From Lepidostoma basale (Eukaryota; Arthropoda; Insecta; Trichoptera; Lepidostomatidae): 64,000 nt of DNA. Below the pieces are notes generated by a model, which ran no database searches, had not been told where the DNA came from, and saw only the letters and a list, made by a program, of their open reading frames with translations. The position numbers and the translations under genes are program-made. This document shows, in pieces, positions 50,123 to 59,777 of this stretch (the first letter of the stretch is position 1; each line of letters starts with the position of its first letter). The DNA lies in the NCBI GenBank assembly GCA_022606425.2, contig JAHDVF020001024.1, forward strand, positions 1 to 64,000. Direction: 5' to 3'.

Positions 50123-51193
50123 TCAACTTTTAGCCTTGTTACCCTTACTAGCCCGGTAGGTTGCAACTGCTTTGCCAGGTACATAGTTGGGGTGGTTTCC
50201 TTTGTACCGAAGGCGTCTCGCCTCACTTTCTAGAACGTGGCTAGGTTTTTGGTACCACCTCTTGATGGTGTAGCTACGATGCGGTTTGCCTCTTCTAAAG
50301 TCATAGGGAATGGTATCTTTAGTAATTTCATTAACCTTACCATCGATCAGCTCTTCCCTTAGTTTAAGATTGACTGATGGCGTTGAGAAGAAGATAAAGC
50401 CCTCCTTCGTAAGAAGCTTGAGGCATCGGTTAATAAGCGAAGGGTGATCTTTTTTAATATCAAGCGTGCCATCCATTTTACGGCTGTTGCTAAAAATAGG
50501 AGGATCTAAAATAATAATATCATATCGGTTATTACTTTCAAGCTCTTCATCTAAAAACAGATTAACATCTTGTTCAACCCACTCAATATGGCTACCCATT
50601 TGATGATTGTAGAGCATATTTTCCTTAGCCCATTCAAGGTAGGTTTTACTTAAGTCGACACTTTTAATGAATGAGGCTTCAGCCGCCGCCGCATGAACAG
50701 AGAAGCTACCGGTGTAGCAAAAAAGATTTAAAACACGACGCCCTGCAGCCAAAGAGGCGATACTAAAGCGGCTGCTGCGATGATCTAGAAAAAGCCCTGT
50801 ATCGATATAGTCAGAGAGGTTAACTTTAAATGATAGCTCTCCTTCAGTTACCCATAGGGTCACATTTTTGTCGCCCTCTTTTTCATACTGTTGCCTGTTT
50901 TTAAGCTTGTTGCGTTCCTTATAAAATATACGGCCTTTATCGATAGCCAAGGCTCGGCTAGCTAAATCAATATAGAGGGCAACATCAAAGTGATCATTCT
51001 GCCCTTCGCTAAGGTATGAAACAATATGAAGATATTTGTTATTAAAAATATCAATCGTAAGGGGGACAGTGTGCTCGCAGTCAAAGAGACGGTAGGCACT
51101 GTATCCCTCTTCCTGGGCCCATATCCGTCGTTCCGTAGCACGTTTTTTTAATGATTTCATGAAGCTTTTATTGAGGGGGTCATCATCTTGCAT
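50123..51193 (-). CDS. RlmK-like 23S rRNA methyltransferase, standing alone
   Basis: 356 residues. The N-terminal part (SLKKRATERRIWAQEEGYSAYRLFD, LPLTIDIF) and the Rossmann methyltransferase with TGLFLDHRSSRF, VLNLFCYTGSFSVHAAAA (SAM-binding), SVDLSKTYLEWAKENM and IIILDPPIFSNSRKMDG match the C-terminal RlmK half of the E. coli fusion RlmKL, which makes m7G2069. Here it is separate from any RlmL half. The C-terminal 40 residues are basic and look RNA-binding. It starts directly after the nfo stop (TAA then ATG). Confidence 0.82.
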   Translation of the reverse strand: MQDDDPLNKSFMKSLKKRATERRIWAQEEGYSAYRLFDCEHTVPLTIDIFNNKYLHIVSYLSEGQNDHFDVALYIDLASRALAIDKGRIFYKERNKLKNRQQYEKEGDKNVTLWVTEGELSFKVNLSDYIDTGLFLDHRSSRFSIASLAAGRRVLNLFCYTGSFSVHAAAAEASFIKSVDLSKTYLEWAKENMLYNHQMGSHIEWVEQDVNLFLDEELESNNRYDIIILDPPIFSNSRKMDGTLDIKKDHPSLINRCLKLLTKEGFIFFSTPSVNLKLREELIDGKVNEITKDTIPYDFRRGKPHRSYTIKRWYQKPSHVLESEARRLRYKGNHPNYVPGKAVATYRASKGNKAKS

Positions 51194-52039
51194 TTACTGT
51201 GCGAAGCCTCTCATCATTGCAATTTCATCAGGCCACCTCTTGGGGTCAGTTGTCTCTAGGATAAGAGGGATGCTCTGCATGTAGGGATCATTGGCAATAA
51301 ATTTAAAGGCATCGATACCAATAAAGCCATCCCCTAGTGGCTGATGACGGTCGACTCGGCTGCCTAGCTCCTTCATGCTATCATTTAAGTGCATGGCTTT
51401 AAGGCTATTTCGTCCCAGCAGCTTGTCATAGGTCGCCATCGTTTGTGCAAATAGCTCATCATTTCTGATGTCATAGCCTGCCGCAAAAATATGGCAGGTG
51501 TCGAGGCAAACACCAACACGGTTGCTATCTGATGTTGCTTCAATGATGGTCGCTAACTCCTCAAAGGTTCGGCCTAGGTGGTGCCCTTGTCCGGCCGTCG
51601 CCTCCAAAACTAGACACAAATGATTACTTTCACTGATGGCTCTTTTTAGATAGGATGCTATCTGCTTCATCGCCTGTGCAGGGTCGCTGTCACTAGGTGA
51701 GCCTGGATGAAAATTAAGCATGGTCAGGCCTAACTGCTCGGCACGATGAATCTCATCAATAAAGGCTTGATATGACTTTTCGGCAAGCTCTTCTTTAGGT
51801 GATGCAAGATTGATCAGGAAGGTGTCATGAGGCACCACCATTTCACTCTTAAGATTACCCTTTAGCATATTGGCCTTAAAGGCTTTAATATCTTCCTCTT
51901 TTAAGGGGCTGTTACTCCAGCCTCTAGGGTTGCCTGTAAAGAGAGCAAAGGCATTAGCTCCTATTTTTATGGCATTAAGAGGGGCATTTTGTACACCTCC
52001 ACTGGCCGACACATGAGCTCCAATATAAAGATTAGCCAC
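51194..52039 (-). CDS. nfo: Endonuclease IV
   Basis: Cuts DNA 5' of abasic sites in base-excision repair, using three zinc ions. 281 residues. Conserved signatures: YIGAHVSASGGV, FTGNPRGW, MVVPHDTFLINLASP, HPGSP, GVCLDTCHIFAAGYD, and MHLNDS followed by RVDRHQPLGDGFIG. Starts at a GTG with a strong AGGAGG Shine-Dalgarno overlapping the tmk stop. It forms a unit with tmk and the RlmK-like gene. Confidence 0.97.
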   Translation of the reverse strand: MANLYIGAHVSASGGVQNAPLNAIKIGANAFALFTGNPRGWSNSPLKEEDIKAFKANMLKGNLKSEMVVPHDTFLINLASPKEELAEKSYQAFIDEIHRAEQLGLTMLNFHPGSPSDSDPAQAMKQIASYLKRAISESNHLCLVLEATAGQGHHLGRTFEELATIIEATSDSNRVGVCLDTCHIFAAGYDIRNDELFAQTMATYDKLLGRNSLKAMHLNDSMKELGSRVDRHQPLGDGFIGIDAFKFIANDPYMQSIPLILETTDPKRWPDEIAMMRGFAQ

Positions 52040-52040
52040 C

Positions 52041-52709
52041 TTAGGCCTCCTGATGTTGAATAAGATTTATAATATTCTCTGTTACTTGACTGATTGATAG
52101 CATCTCTCCACGATCGGTGCAATCCAAGCGGTGGAGCTCATCATATTGCTCACACAGCCTTAGATATTGCTCTCCCACACGTTCTTGAAAAGAAAGATCT
52201 ACTTCATGGATATCATCACACCCCTTTAAATAGTTTCGATCGCATCCTCTTCGTTGCTCTACAAGATTTTTTTGTCTAAAGGCCAAGGGAACATCGAGGT
52301 AAATTGCTCGATCGGGCTTAAGCATACCAAACGCCTCAATGACGCTACGAAGCCAAGTAGTAAAGGCGATGCGTTGTTCTGTATCAGCTATTTTAGCTGC
52401 TTGATAGGCAATATTGCTGTAGTAGTAGCGATCTAAAACAACAATTTCGTTCTTATCGGTTGTTAATAGCTCTTTTGCTTGCCATTGATCGCAGGCAAAT
52501 AAAAGTGACACAAGATAGGGGCTTACCCGATCAAGATCGCCCAGCTCTCCTCTTAAGAACATGGAGATGGCATGGCCAAATGGCTCTTGATGGGGTCTTG
52601 GAAAATGAATAAAGCGGCATTGATAGCCGGCTGATTTAAATCTATCTCTTAGTAGGGCAACTTGGGTACTCTTGCCACTCCCGTCGAGTCCTTCAATAAC
52701 ATAAAGCAT
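52041..52709 (-). CDS. tmk: Thymidylate kinase
   Basis: Phosphorylates dTMP to dTDP. About 222 residues from the ATG at 52709 (a GTG one codon earlier is the alternative). P-loop IEGLDGSGKSTQVALLRDRF (about 7-26), the DRYYYSNIAYQAAK catalytic region, and YLDVPL. Directly upstream are a TTGACA/TATAAA promoter 6 bases from the ATG and a 30-base palindrome. It begins the tmk-nfo-RlmK-like operon right after mutY. Confidence 0.93.
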   Translation of the reverse strand: MLYVIEGLDGSGKSTQVALLRDRFKSAGYQCRFIHFPRPHQEPFGHAISMFLRGELGDLDRVSPYLVSLLFACDQWQAKELLTTDKNEIVVLDRYYYSNIAYQAAKIADTEQRIAFTTWLRSVIEAFGMLKPDRAIYLDVPLAFRQKNLVEQRRGCDRNYLKGCDDIHEVDLSFQERVGEQYLRLCEQYDELHRLDCTDRGEMLSISQVTENIINLIQHQEA

Positions 52710-52738
52710 CACCTATTTATATTACAATAAAGAGGTGA
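52709..52738 (-). promoter_or_regulatory. Palindrome filling the tmk promoter (possible operator)
   Basis: Arms TCACCT and AGGTGA (52709-52714, 52733-52738) continue inward so that 11 of the outer 12 base pairs match. It runs from just after the -35 box to the first base of the start codon, covering spacer and -10. A repressor bound here would block transcription. In any read-through transcript from mutY it would fold into a hairpin at the tmk start. Confidence 0.6.
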
Positions 52739-52744
52739 TGTCAA
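52716..52744 (-). promoter_or_regulatory. tmk promoter, leaderless type
   Basis: Reading leftward: -35 TTGACA (52739-52744), 17-base spacer, -10 TATAAA (52716-52721), then 6 bases to the ATG at 52709. The mutY stop codon lies inside the -35 box. Confidence 0.75.
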
Positions 52745-53733
52745 TGAGAAGACCATCTAATTTTACTAAGGATGAGGCGGTAGCTTGAAAGAAAGGGGAG
52801 GCTATCGATGGCTATCTTATCATACCAATCTCCCTCTCTTGGGCTATTCAATTCATCCTCTACGGTAAAAAAATAGGGCAGAAGAAGCTCATTAAAACGA
52901 GTATAGTGATGATTAACTGCCTCTAAGGCAACGGACTGCCCGTAAAGTTGTTCAAGGCTACCTAGGGCATTGCGCTCATAGCGAGGGAGTGAAAAGAGAT
53001 TTTTACCAACCCCTTCATTGCGTTTAATAGCCCATATTTTACCCTTGCACATTAAGATGAGTACAATGCTTTGAAGATGAGTAATTTGTTTGGGAGCAGG
53101 CTTGGCAATAAGATGACTTAAGCCTTGATGGTGAGCAAGGCAACTGAGGGCAATAGGGCAACGATGGCACAGGCTATTTTTAACTGGGCAAATAAGCTGC
53201 CCCAGGCGAATAAGAGCAAAATTAATTTGATGGCTACCATAACGTGCCATAGGTAAGGAAAGCTCTTTTTCCCACCATCGTTTGTCATTATTGCTAAAGC
53301 TCGTTTGTGCTTTTTGACGCATAAAAATTCTTTTTAAATTGGCATCAATGGCTAAATGATGAGCGGCATAAAAGGCACTCATCAGGGCTGAAGCGGTGTA
53401 GTCTCCTACACCCGGCAACCTAATCATCTCCCTGTAGGTAGTAGGCCAGCCATCCCGATTCACTATCTGTGCACAGAGGCGTAGATTACGAGCCCTATTA
53501 TAGTAGCCTAAGCCTTCCCATGCCCTCATCACCTCCTCCTCACTTGCCTCGGCGACATGCTTGAGGGTAGGGAAGATGGTTAGCCATTGTTCAAAGCGGT
53601 TAGAGACTGTTGCAATGGTGGTCTGTTGAAGCATGATCTCGGTAAGCCATATGTGGTAGGGATCACGATCATGCTGCCACGGTAGGGTGGGTGCCGAGGC
53701 GAGCCAGTTGAGTAGGGAGGCTATATCAATCAT
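52741..53733 (-). CDS. mutY: A/G-specific adenine glycosylase MutY
   Basis: Removes A mispaired with 8-oxoG. About 330 residues from the ATG at 53733. HhH-GPD features: EIMLQQTTIATV, LPGVGDYTASALMSAFY with the catalytic Asp in AIDANLKRIF, and the Fe-S loop C-x6-C-x2-C-x5-C (CPVKNSLCHRCPIALSC). The C-terminal NUDIX-like domain begins after residue 215. The frame is open 32 codons further upstream into lon; the ATG overlapping the lon stop by eight bases is the better start. Its stop is inside the tmk promoter. Confidence 0.95.
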   Translation of the reverse strand: MIDIASLLNWLASAPTLPWQHDRDPYHIWLTEIMLQQTTIATVSNRFEQWLTIFPTLKHVAEASEEEVMRAWEGLGYYNRARNLRLCAQIVNRDGWPTTYREMIRLPGVGDYTASALMSAFYAAHHLAIDANLKRIFMRQKAQTSFSNNDKRWWEKELSLPMARYGSHQINFALIRLGQLICPVKNSLCHRCPIALSCLAHHQGLSHLIAKPAPKQITHLQSIVLILMCKGKIWAIKRNEGVGKNLFSLPRYERNALGSLEQLYGQSVALEAVNHHYTRFNELLLPYFFTVEDELNSPREGDWYDKIAIDSLPFLSSYRLILSKIRWSSH

Positions 53734-56056
53734 TAAAAAGAAACTGTAACGCCTGCGAGGCATGATCAAAGCACTTAAAGGTAGTTTCATCCAATATTTC
53801 GGGGGGAATATCGCTAAGATCATACCCATTACGGCTAGATATTATAATAGTTTTTAAATGATATCGGTTGGCGGCTAAACTTTTTTCTTTTAAGCCCCCA
53901 ATCGCTAGAAGTTGCCCCGATAGCGTTAACTCTCCCGTCATCGCTACACCTTTAAGGGCGATCTTCCCCGTTAGTGCAGAGTAGAGGGCTGCCGCAATTG
54001 TAATACCGGCACTAGGACCATCCTTAGGGACAGAGCCCTCAGGGGCATGAATATGGATATCCCTTTTCTTCATAAAGGCAATATCGACCCCCGTGCTCTT
54101 TAGGTAACCCTTAATAAAGGATAGGGCGATGTAGGCACTCTCCTTCATGACATCACCTAGCTTACCGGTTAGCTCAAGTTTACCCGTCCCATCAATAACG
54201 TAGGCCTCAATAGGCATAACAACACCGCCATTGGCTGTCCAAGCTAAACCCATCGCCATTCCTACCGTGAGGGGAATCATCATTTCATCGGCACGATACT
54301 TAACTTTACCTAGCAGCTGGGTTATATCTGTGTGAGTAAGATGGGCATCAATTGTTTGATGCTCGAGGCCTTCCTTCAAGAGGCCATTTTTCAGATTTTG
54401 GGTAATAAGGCGTCTTATCAATCTAGCGATCTCACGCTCTAAATGGCGCACACCACTCTCATTGGTATAGCACCTAATAAGATAGCTTAAATCACTGTGA
54501 TCAATCGTAAGGCTTGACCCCTCTAAGCCATTCTCTTTTAACTGTTTTTTAATCAGAAACTGCTGGGCAATGGTAATTTTTTCAAGCTCAGTGTAGCCAC
54601 TTAAATGGATAATCTCCATGCGATCACGCAGGGCAGAGGGGATATCATCAATGTAGTTAGCTGTTGTTATAAACAGAATTTGTGATAGATCAAAACTAAG
54701 TTCAAGATAGGTATCTGTAAAGTTTTTATTCTGTTCAGGATCTAGAATCTCAAGTAAGACACTCGATGGGTCGCCTCGGTGGCCATTGCTACTAATTTTA
54801 TCAATTTCATCAAGAAGGAAGAGGGGATTGGCACTTTTAGTTTTTTGTAAATTTTGAATAATTTTGCCCGGTAGGCTATTTAAATAGGTACGGCTATGGC
54901 CGCGTAGTTCAGCTTCATCACGCAGTCCGCCCAGGCTAATCATGGTAAAATCACGGCCAAGTGCCTGGGCAATTGATCGAGCGATGCTGGTTTTACCTAC
55001 ACCTGGTGGGCCAACAAGAGCCAAAATAGAGGCCCTAGCCCGAGGTGCAATTTTGCGTACTGAAAGGTAGTCTAAAATATGCTCTTTAGGCTTTTTAAGA
55101 GCATAGTGTGCCGCATCCAGTAGAGCTTCAGCTCTATCCAAGCTAACATCATCCAGGCTATATTTCCCCCATGGTAACTCTGTCAGTACATCAAGGTAGC
55201 TACGAATACCTGCAGCCTCAGGAGCCAATGGCTGCAATTTCTTTAAATGAGAAAGCATCTTTTGGGCCTTTTTAGCCGCCTCTTCAGGTAGACTAATTGC
55301 TTGTAAGCGCTCCTCAAACTGGCTTATTCCCCAAGGATCATCATCGCTATTGAGCTCTTGATTAATCTCTTTTAGTTGCTCCTGAAGATAAAATTCTCTG
55401 TTGCGTTTATTAGATTTTTTCTTTACTCGATTAGCAATATCCTTTTTAACCTCAAGCATGGTAAAATAGTCTGCTAAGGTAACCACCATTGCCTCAAGGC
55501 GCTGCTCTTCTGGCTCAATCGTTAAAAGATCAATCTTCTGCTTCAACGATAATGGAACATTAAGCAGTACTTGCCCAATAAGTTTATCGATGGTTTTACT
55601 TTTACTGATTTCATCCTGAAGAGTAGTGCTGTGCTGTAGCTCCTGAGCAAGAAGGTGATACTGGGCTTTGAGCTCATTAATCAAGGCGTGATAACGACCA
55701 TCAATAGGCTCATTAGACAATAGTAGGTAGGCAGCAACTGTCACAAGCCCATCTTGATTGATCTCTTCAATTCGTACTCGCCCTGTGGCCTCAATAATCA
55801 ATCTTAAGGAGCCATCAGGCATTTTAAGAGTCTGCAAGAGTCTCGCCTTAACGGCAATTTTCCTAAAACCATAGCCCTCGGTATTAGGGTAGGCGACAAT
55901 GAAATTACTCCCCCCGTCACTCTTTTCTAGTAGCTCATTAAAATGATCGGGAGCTACAAGGGTTCCAACTAAGGTAGGTAATATTAAGGTCTCTTTACTC
56001 CATACAATCGGGGCACGTAAGTTACTTTTATGCTGTAATTTTCCTAGTAGTTTCAT
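53726..56056 (-). CDS. lon: ATP-dependent protease La (Lon)
   Basis: Degrades damaged and short-lived regulatory proteins. 776 residues. N-terminal substrate domain (about 1-195), coiled coil, AAA+ module with Walker [10 protein letters not shown] (about 349-357) and Walker [10 protein letters not shown], and the C-terminal serine protease with Ser in PKDGPSAG and Lys in LKEKSLA. The ATG lies 29 bases inside clpX with no clear Shine-Dalgarno, so translation should depend on clpX. Being third in the tig-clpP-clpX-lon string, it makes one proteostasis operon. Confidence 0.95.
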   Translation of the reverse strand: MKLLGKLQHKSNLRAPIVWSKETLILPTLVGTLVAPDHFNELLEKSDGGSNFIVAYPNTEGYGFRKIAVKARLLQTLKMPDGSLRLIIEATGRVRIEEINQDGLVTVAAYLLLSNEPIDGRYHALINELKAQYHLLAQELQHSTTLQDEISKSKTIDKLIGQVLLNVPLSLKQKIDLLTIEPEEQRLEAMVVTLADYFTMLEVKKDIANRVKKKSNKRNREFYLQEQLKEINQELNSDDDPWGISQFEERLQAISLPEEAAKKAQKMLSHLKKLQPLAPEAAGIRSYLDVLTELPWGKYSLDDVSLDRAEALLDAAHYALKKPKEHILDYLSVRKIAPRARASILALVGPPGVGKTSIARSIAQALGRDFTMISLGGLRDEAELRGHSRTYLNSLPGKIIQNLQKTKSANPLFLLDEIDKISSNGHRGDPSSVLLEILDPEQNKNFTDTYLELSFDLSQILFITTANYIDDIPSALRDRMEIIHLSGYTELEKITIAQQFLIKKQLKENGLEGSSLTIDHSDLSYLIRCYTNESGVRHLEREIARLIRRLITQNLKNGLLKEGLEHQTIDAHLTHTDITQLLGKVKYRADEMMIPLTVGMAMGLAWTANGGVVMPIEAYVIDGTGKLELTGKLGDVMKESAYIALSFIKGYLKSTGVDIAFMKKRDIHIHAPEGSVPKDGPSAGITIAAALYSALTGKIALKGVAMTGELTLSGQLLAIGGLKEKSLAANRYHLKTIIISSRNGYDLSDIPPEILDETTFKCFDHASQALQFLFND

Positions 56057-57341
56057 GCAATGCTTTAGCCCAAGGCTCCTTCATCTTTTCTGGATCTGTA
56101 ATAACAATGGGTTCATCAAAGTGGCTGATAACTCTTCCTGTTATGATAACCTTTTTCATGCCTTTAATGGTCGGCAAATCAAACATTAAGTTATTCATCG
56201 CTTTTTCAACAATTGCTCTAAGCCCACGAGCTCCGGTCTTTCTTTCGATAGCCTCTTCAGCAATGGCATCAATCGCATCCTCTTCAAAAAAGAGCTGAGC
56301 ATCATCTAAGGCCAAATTTGTTTGATATTGACGCACAATAGCATTGCGTGGCTCCGTTACGATACGCCTTAGGTCTTCCCTTGTTAGCGCATTTAAGGCC
56401 ACATTGATGGGAAGCCTACCAATAAATTCTGGTATCAAGCCAAATCTAACTAAGTCATCGGGCTGTAGTTTACTATATACATGGCTTAGTTCTTCACTCG
56501 AACTACTACTTTGTGTTGCAGCAAAACCTAGGCTGCCTTTACTTGTACGGTTACTAATAATTTTATCTAGCCCAACAAATGCTCCAGAACAGATAAACAG
56601 AATGTTGCTTGTATCAATTTTAAGCATTTCTTGGTTAGGATGCTTTCTCCCTCCTTGAGGGGGAACACTCGCTATCGTGCCCTCAATAATTTTCAATAGT
56701 GCCTGCTGAACTCCTTCACCAGAAACATCTCTTGTTATAGAGACATTTTCACCTTTACGTGCAATCTTATCAATTTCATCAATATAGATAATACCATACT
56801 CTGCCGCCTGAATATTGTTGTCAGCTGATTGTATCAGTTTAAGAAGAATATTTTCAACATCCTCTCCAACATAGCCTGCCTCTGTCAGTGTGGTGGCATC
56901 GGCTATAGCAAAGGGTACATTTAGCTTTTTAGCTAGGGTTCGTGCCAACAACGTTTTACCGGTACCCGTAGGCCCAATCATCAAGACATTAGCCTTTTCT
57001 AGCTCAACACCGGTGTCTTGCTCTTCTATTTTTTTACGGCTTGTAATTCTTTTGTAGTGATTGTAAACCGCCACGCTGAGTACTTTTTTAGCCTCATCTT
57101 GTCCTACTATATACTCATCAAGATGTGCTTTAAGTTGATGGGGGGTAGGGATTTGGTCTGGAGTCATTGGGGCATAGCTACTAGCAGCATTCTGAGGATT
57201 ACCCTCTTCATTGATCCGCATACAAACCTCAAGACACTCATTACAGATGCATACTCCAGGGCCTGCAACGAGACGACGAGTCTCATCACCAGGTTTTCCA
57301 CAAAAAGAGCAAAACTGATATTCTTTACCTTTCTTCGCCAT
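56028..57341 (-). CDS. clpX: ClpX, ATPase subunit of ClpXP
   Basis: 437 residues. N-terminal zinc finger (CSFCGK, then CNECLEVC), Walker [15 protein letters not shown] (about 117), Walker [12 protein letters not shown], sensor 2 [15 protein letters not shown], and the pore region with GYVGED. ClpX unfolds tagged substrates for ClpP. Its ATG overlaps the clpP stop by one base (TAATG) and its end overlaps lon by 29 bases. Confidence 0.97.
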   Translation of the reverse strand: MAKKGKEYQFCSFCGKPGDETRRLVAGPGVCICNECLEVCMRINEEGNPQNAASSYAPMTPDQIPTPHQLKAHLDEYIVGQDEAKKVLSVAVYNHYKRITSRKKIEEQDTGVELEKANVLMIGPTGTGKTLLARTLAKKLNVPFAIADATTLTEAGYVGEDVENILLKLIQSADNNIQAAEYGIIYIDEIDKIARKGENVSITRDVSGEGVQQALLKIIEGTIASVPPQGGRKHPNQEMLKIDTSNILFICSGAFVGLDKIISNRTSKGSLGFAATQSSSSSEELSHVYSKLQPDDLVRFGLIPEFIGRLPINVALNALTREDLRRIVTEPRNAIVRQYQTNLALDDAQLFFEEDAIDAIAEEAIERKTGARGLRAIVEKAMNNLMFDLPTIKGMKKVIITGRVISHFDEPIVITDPEKMKEPWAKALHETTRKITA

Positions 57342-57937
57342 TATTTCTTCCTCTGCAAATCTTCATCTGCAACACCATAGCTGACCGCTTCGTGGGCACT
57401 AAGATAAAAATCACGCTCAAGGTCATTAGCCAGTTCATCATAACTTTTATTACAATTTTCGGCAAAATAGCCCGTAAGCATTTTTTTGAGACGAATGATC
57501 TCTTGAGTGGTAATACCGATATCAACGGCTTGCCCCCCTGCACCTCCCCACGGTTGATGCATCATGACGCGAGCACTAGGCAGGCAAAATCGTCGGCCTT
57601 TGTTCCCACCACTAAAGAGTAACGCCCCCATGCTTGCTGCCTGACCGACACAGTAGGTCGTTATTGTTGGGTTAATAAATTGCATCGTATCATAAATGGC
57701 AAGACCTGCAGTAATGGAGCCTCCTGGGCTATTGATATAGATACTTATCTCTTTATGGGCATCCTGACTCTGTAGAAAAAGAAGCTGTGCGACGACGGCA
57801 TCAGCCATAAGGTCATGGATCTCACCATCAATGAAGACAATTCGATCCTTTAGCAGACGTGAGTAAATATCATATCGTGTTTCTCCGTTACCTGATTGCT
57901 CAATAACAACGGGTACATTATAAGCTTTTTCATTCAT
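57341..57937 (-). CDS. clpP: ATP-dependent Clp protease proteolytic subunit
   Basis: 198 residues. Catalytic Ser in [11 protein letters not shown], His in [11 protein letters not shown], Asp in [19 protein letters not shown] [12 protein letters not shown] region; [15 protein letters not shown] is the classic strand. It assembles into a 14-mer that takes substrates from ClpX. An AGGGAAAG Shine-Dalgarno precedes the ATG, 28 bases after tig. Confidence 0.97.
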   Translation of the reverse strand: MNEKAYNVPVVIEQSGNGETRYDIYSRLLKDRIVFIDGEIHDLMADAVVAQLLFLQSQDAHKEISIYINSPGGSITAGLAIYDTMQFINPTITTYCVGQAASMGALLFSGGNKGRRFCLPSARVMMHQPWGGAGGQAVDIGITTQEIIRLKKMLTGYFAENCNKSYDELANDLERDFYLSAHEAVSYGVADEDLQRKK

Positions 57938-57965
57938 TATTACACTTTCCCTGTAGACAAACGGT

Positions 57966-59318
57966 CTATTTTTGCTCTTCTTTATTACTTAATTCAACAA
58001 ACTGTGAAAGGCTCATCTCTTTTAATGATCCTTTTTTAGCATTGTTTAAAAGATAGTCATTCAACTTACCATCTTCAACCTCATTTTTAACAAAATTTGA
58101 AAAATTACCGCCAAATTGTTGCTTCATTTGCTCGATGCTCATGCCATATTCCTTACTCATCTGAATAGATTTCTCATTAATTTCATCATCAGATGCCTCA
58201 ATTTTTTCATCCTTGAGGATGCGATCTAGAATAAGACGACTCTTGACACTTTCAATGCTCTCCTCTCGCCATCGTTCCGACAGAGACTCTTTATTGCCCC
58301 CAAGCATCTTAAGAAGACTTTCTTCACCAAATCCACTTTGACGAGCAAAATTACTAAAGCGCATATCGCTCTCAGCCTTAATCATGCTTTCAGGGAGATC
58401 GATCGTGCAGTTCGACGCAAGATGCTTGATTAAATCATTCAGCTGCCTATTCTTTGCACTTGAGTCGGCATTTAACTGCAACTTCTCCTTAATATCACTC
58501 TTTAACTCTTCTAAAGTTGTAAACTTTTCATTAATGTCTTGGGCCAGTTCGTCATCAAGAGAAGGAATGGTTTTCTCTTTGATGGAGATGACATTAATGC
58601 TAACGATGACCGATCGGCCTGCCAAATCTTTATTATGATGATCTGAGGGAAAACTCTTTTCGACTACCTTCGTTTCGCCCTTTTCTAAGCCAATAACATC
58701 ATTGTCAAATTCATAAAGAGTATTACCTTCCCCGATGGTAAAGACAAAATCTTCCCGTCTAGTTCCAGTAACCTCCACCCCTTTGGCATCAACCTCATGG
58801 TAGCTCACCGTCAGAAGGTCGCCCTTTTGAGCCTTGCCTTTTTTATCAACCACAACGGAGTTTTGCTCCTGCAGTCTCTTGAGCTCAACCATAATATCGT
58901 CATCGGTAACATTGATTTTATAGCTATCCGATACAATATTTTTGTAGTTGGGCGTCTCAAATGTTGGCTCTACATCAACAGTCAGGGTGAAGATAATATC
59001 TTGCGTAAAATCAAGTAAGGGCTCTTCATCTAACTTTGGGCTAGCATAGCCTAGCGGTTTTCGCTCTAACAGAGGAAATACCTCTCTCATCGAGTCATCA
59101 ATCAAGCCATGCAAGACTTCATCCTTAAAAGCCTCTCCATATCTGCCTTCTAATATATTCCTAGGTACTTTGCCTTTTCTAAAGCCAGGTAAACTAGCCT
59201 CTTTAATATATTTATCGACAAGCATGGTGTAGCTTTTTTGTGCCTCTGATGGATCAATGCTAATCGTTACTTTGGCACTCGATTGCTCAAGATAGTTGAC
59301 TGTATGTTTTACGTTCAC
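57966..59318 (-). CDS. tig: Trigger factor chaperone
   Basis: Ribosome-bound chaperone and prolyl isomerase. 450 residues, normal length. The ribosome-binding N-domain has LPGFRKGKVPRNILEGRYG (the GFRxGKxP signature, about 39-57); the FKBP-type PPIase domain spans about 155-240 (GDLLTVSYHEVDAKG...EKGETKVVEKSFPSD); the long helical C-domain follows. It starts at a GTG with an AGAGGA Shine-Dalgarno and leads the clpP-clpX-lon-mutY string. Confidence 0.96.
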   Translation of the reverse strand: MNVKHTVNYLEQSSAKVTISIDPSEAQKSYTMLVDKYIKEASLPGFRKGKVPRNILEGRYGEAFKDEVLHGLIDDSMREVFPLLERKPLGYASPKLDEEPLLDFTQDIIFTLTVDVEPTFETPNYKNIVSDSYKINVTDDDIMVELKRLQEQNSVVVDKKGKAQKGDLLTVSYHEVDAKGVEVTGTRREDFVFTIGEGNTLYEFDNDVIGLEKGETKVVEKSFPSDHHNKDLAGRSVIVSINVISIKEKTIPSLDDELAQDINEKFTTLEELKSDIKEKLQLNADSSAKNRQLNDLIKHLASNCTIDLPESMIKAESDMRFSNFARQSGFGEESLLKMLGGNKESLSERWREESIESVKSRLILDRILKDEKIEASDDEINEKSIQMSKEYGMSIEQMKQQFGGNFSNFVKNEVEDGKLNDYLLNNAKKGSLKEMSLSQFVELSNKEEQK

Positions 59319-59381
59319 GGTTTTCCTCTTTGTTTAATATTAAGATAAATCAAATTGAGATAAAATTAAAACTATCACTAT

Positions 59382-59410
59382 AGTATGTATAAAATTCATT
59401 TTTCTGTCAA
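59382..59410 (-). promoter_or_regulatory. tig operon promoter
   Basis: Reading leftward: -35 TTGACA (59405-59410), 17-base spacer, -10 CATACT (59382-59387), with leader of about 55-65 bases to the GTG. An overlapping TACTAT gives an alternative -10 with a longer spacer. Confidence 0.5.
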
Positions 59411-59463
59411 TAGAGTGATAGGGTGAGGATAGATAGGAATAAATTCTATCCTGAAATTACTAC

Positions 59464-59492
59464 TTGACCAATTGAACTAAAAAGTTTAGTAT
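59464..59492 (+). promoter_or_regulatory. Promoter of the zinc-ribbon microprotein
   Basis: -35 TTGACC (59464-59469), 17-base spacer, -10 TAGTAT (59487-59492). The leader is about 39 bases, with AGGAG well placed before the ATG at 59538. It diverges from tig. Confidence 0.55.
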
Positions 59493-59537
59493 ATTATTGC
59501 ATTATAGGGTGAGTAATTTTAACAGGAGATTTATTAT

Positions 59538-59738
59538 ATGTCTAAAGCACATCGTGGAAAAGTTTTAAAAAGTGAGCATGTTGGTGGTTGTCGTGGCGAA
59601 TGTCCTCTTTGTAAAAGAGATGGAATTAAGGTCATCTATGAAGTAAAGGCTGGTGAGAATAAAATAAAAATTTGTAAAGAGTGTAACAAAGCAGTTACTC
59701 ATGGCAAAAAACAAGATGCAATGGCAGCTTTAGCCTAG
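59538..59738 (+). CDS. Small zinc-ribbon protein of unknown function
   Basis: 66 residues, basic. Two CxxC pairs (CPLC near 22-25, CKEC near 46-49) separated by about 20 residues with a beta-hairpin (IKVIYEVKAGENKIKI) form a probable zinc ribbon. The N-terminus is rich in Lys, Arg and Gly (SKAHRGKVLKSEHVGGCRGEC), as in ribosomal or RNA-binding small proteins. I do not recognise a named family. It has its own promoter, a good Shine-Dalgarno and a terminator, so it is a real, probably well-expressed single gene. Confidence 0.75.
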   Translation: MSKAHRGKVLKSEHVGGCRGECPLCKRDGIKVIYEVKAGENKIKICKECNKAVTHGKKQDAMAALA

Positions 59739-59746
59739 AATTTTTT

Positions 59747-59777
59747 AAAAACCTTAAAGTGAACTTTGAGGTTTTTT
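59747..59777. terminator. Bidirectional terminator after the zinc-ribbon gene
   Basis: AAAAACCTTAAAG / CTTTGAGGTTTTTT with a 4-base loop and one G-U type mismatch. It follows the zinc-ribbon gene by 8 bases and overlaps the stop codon of the convergent gene. Confidence 0.8.
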
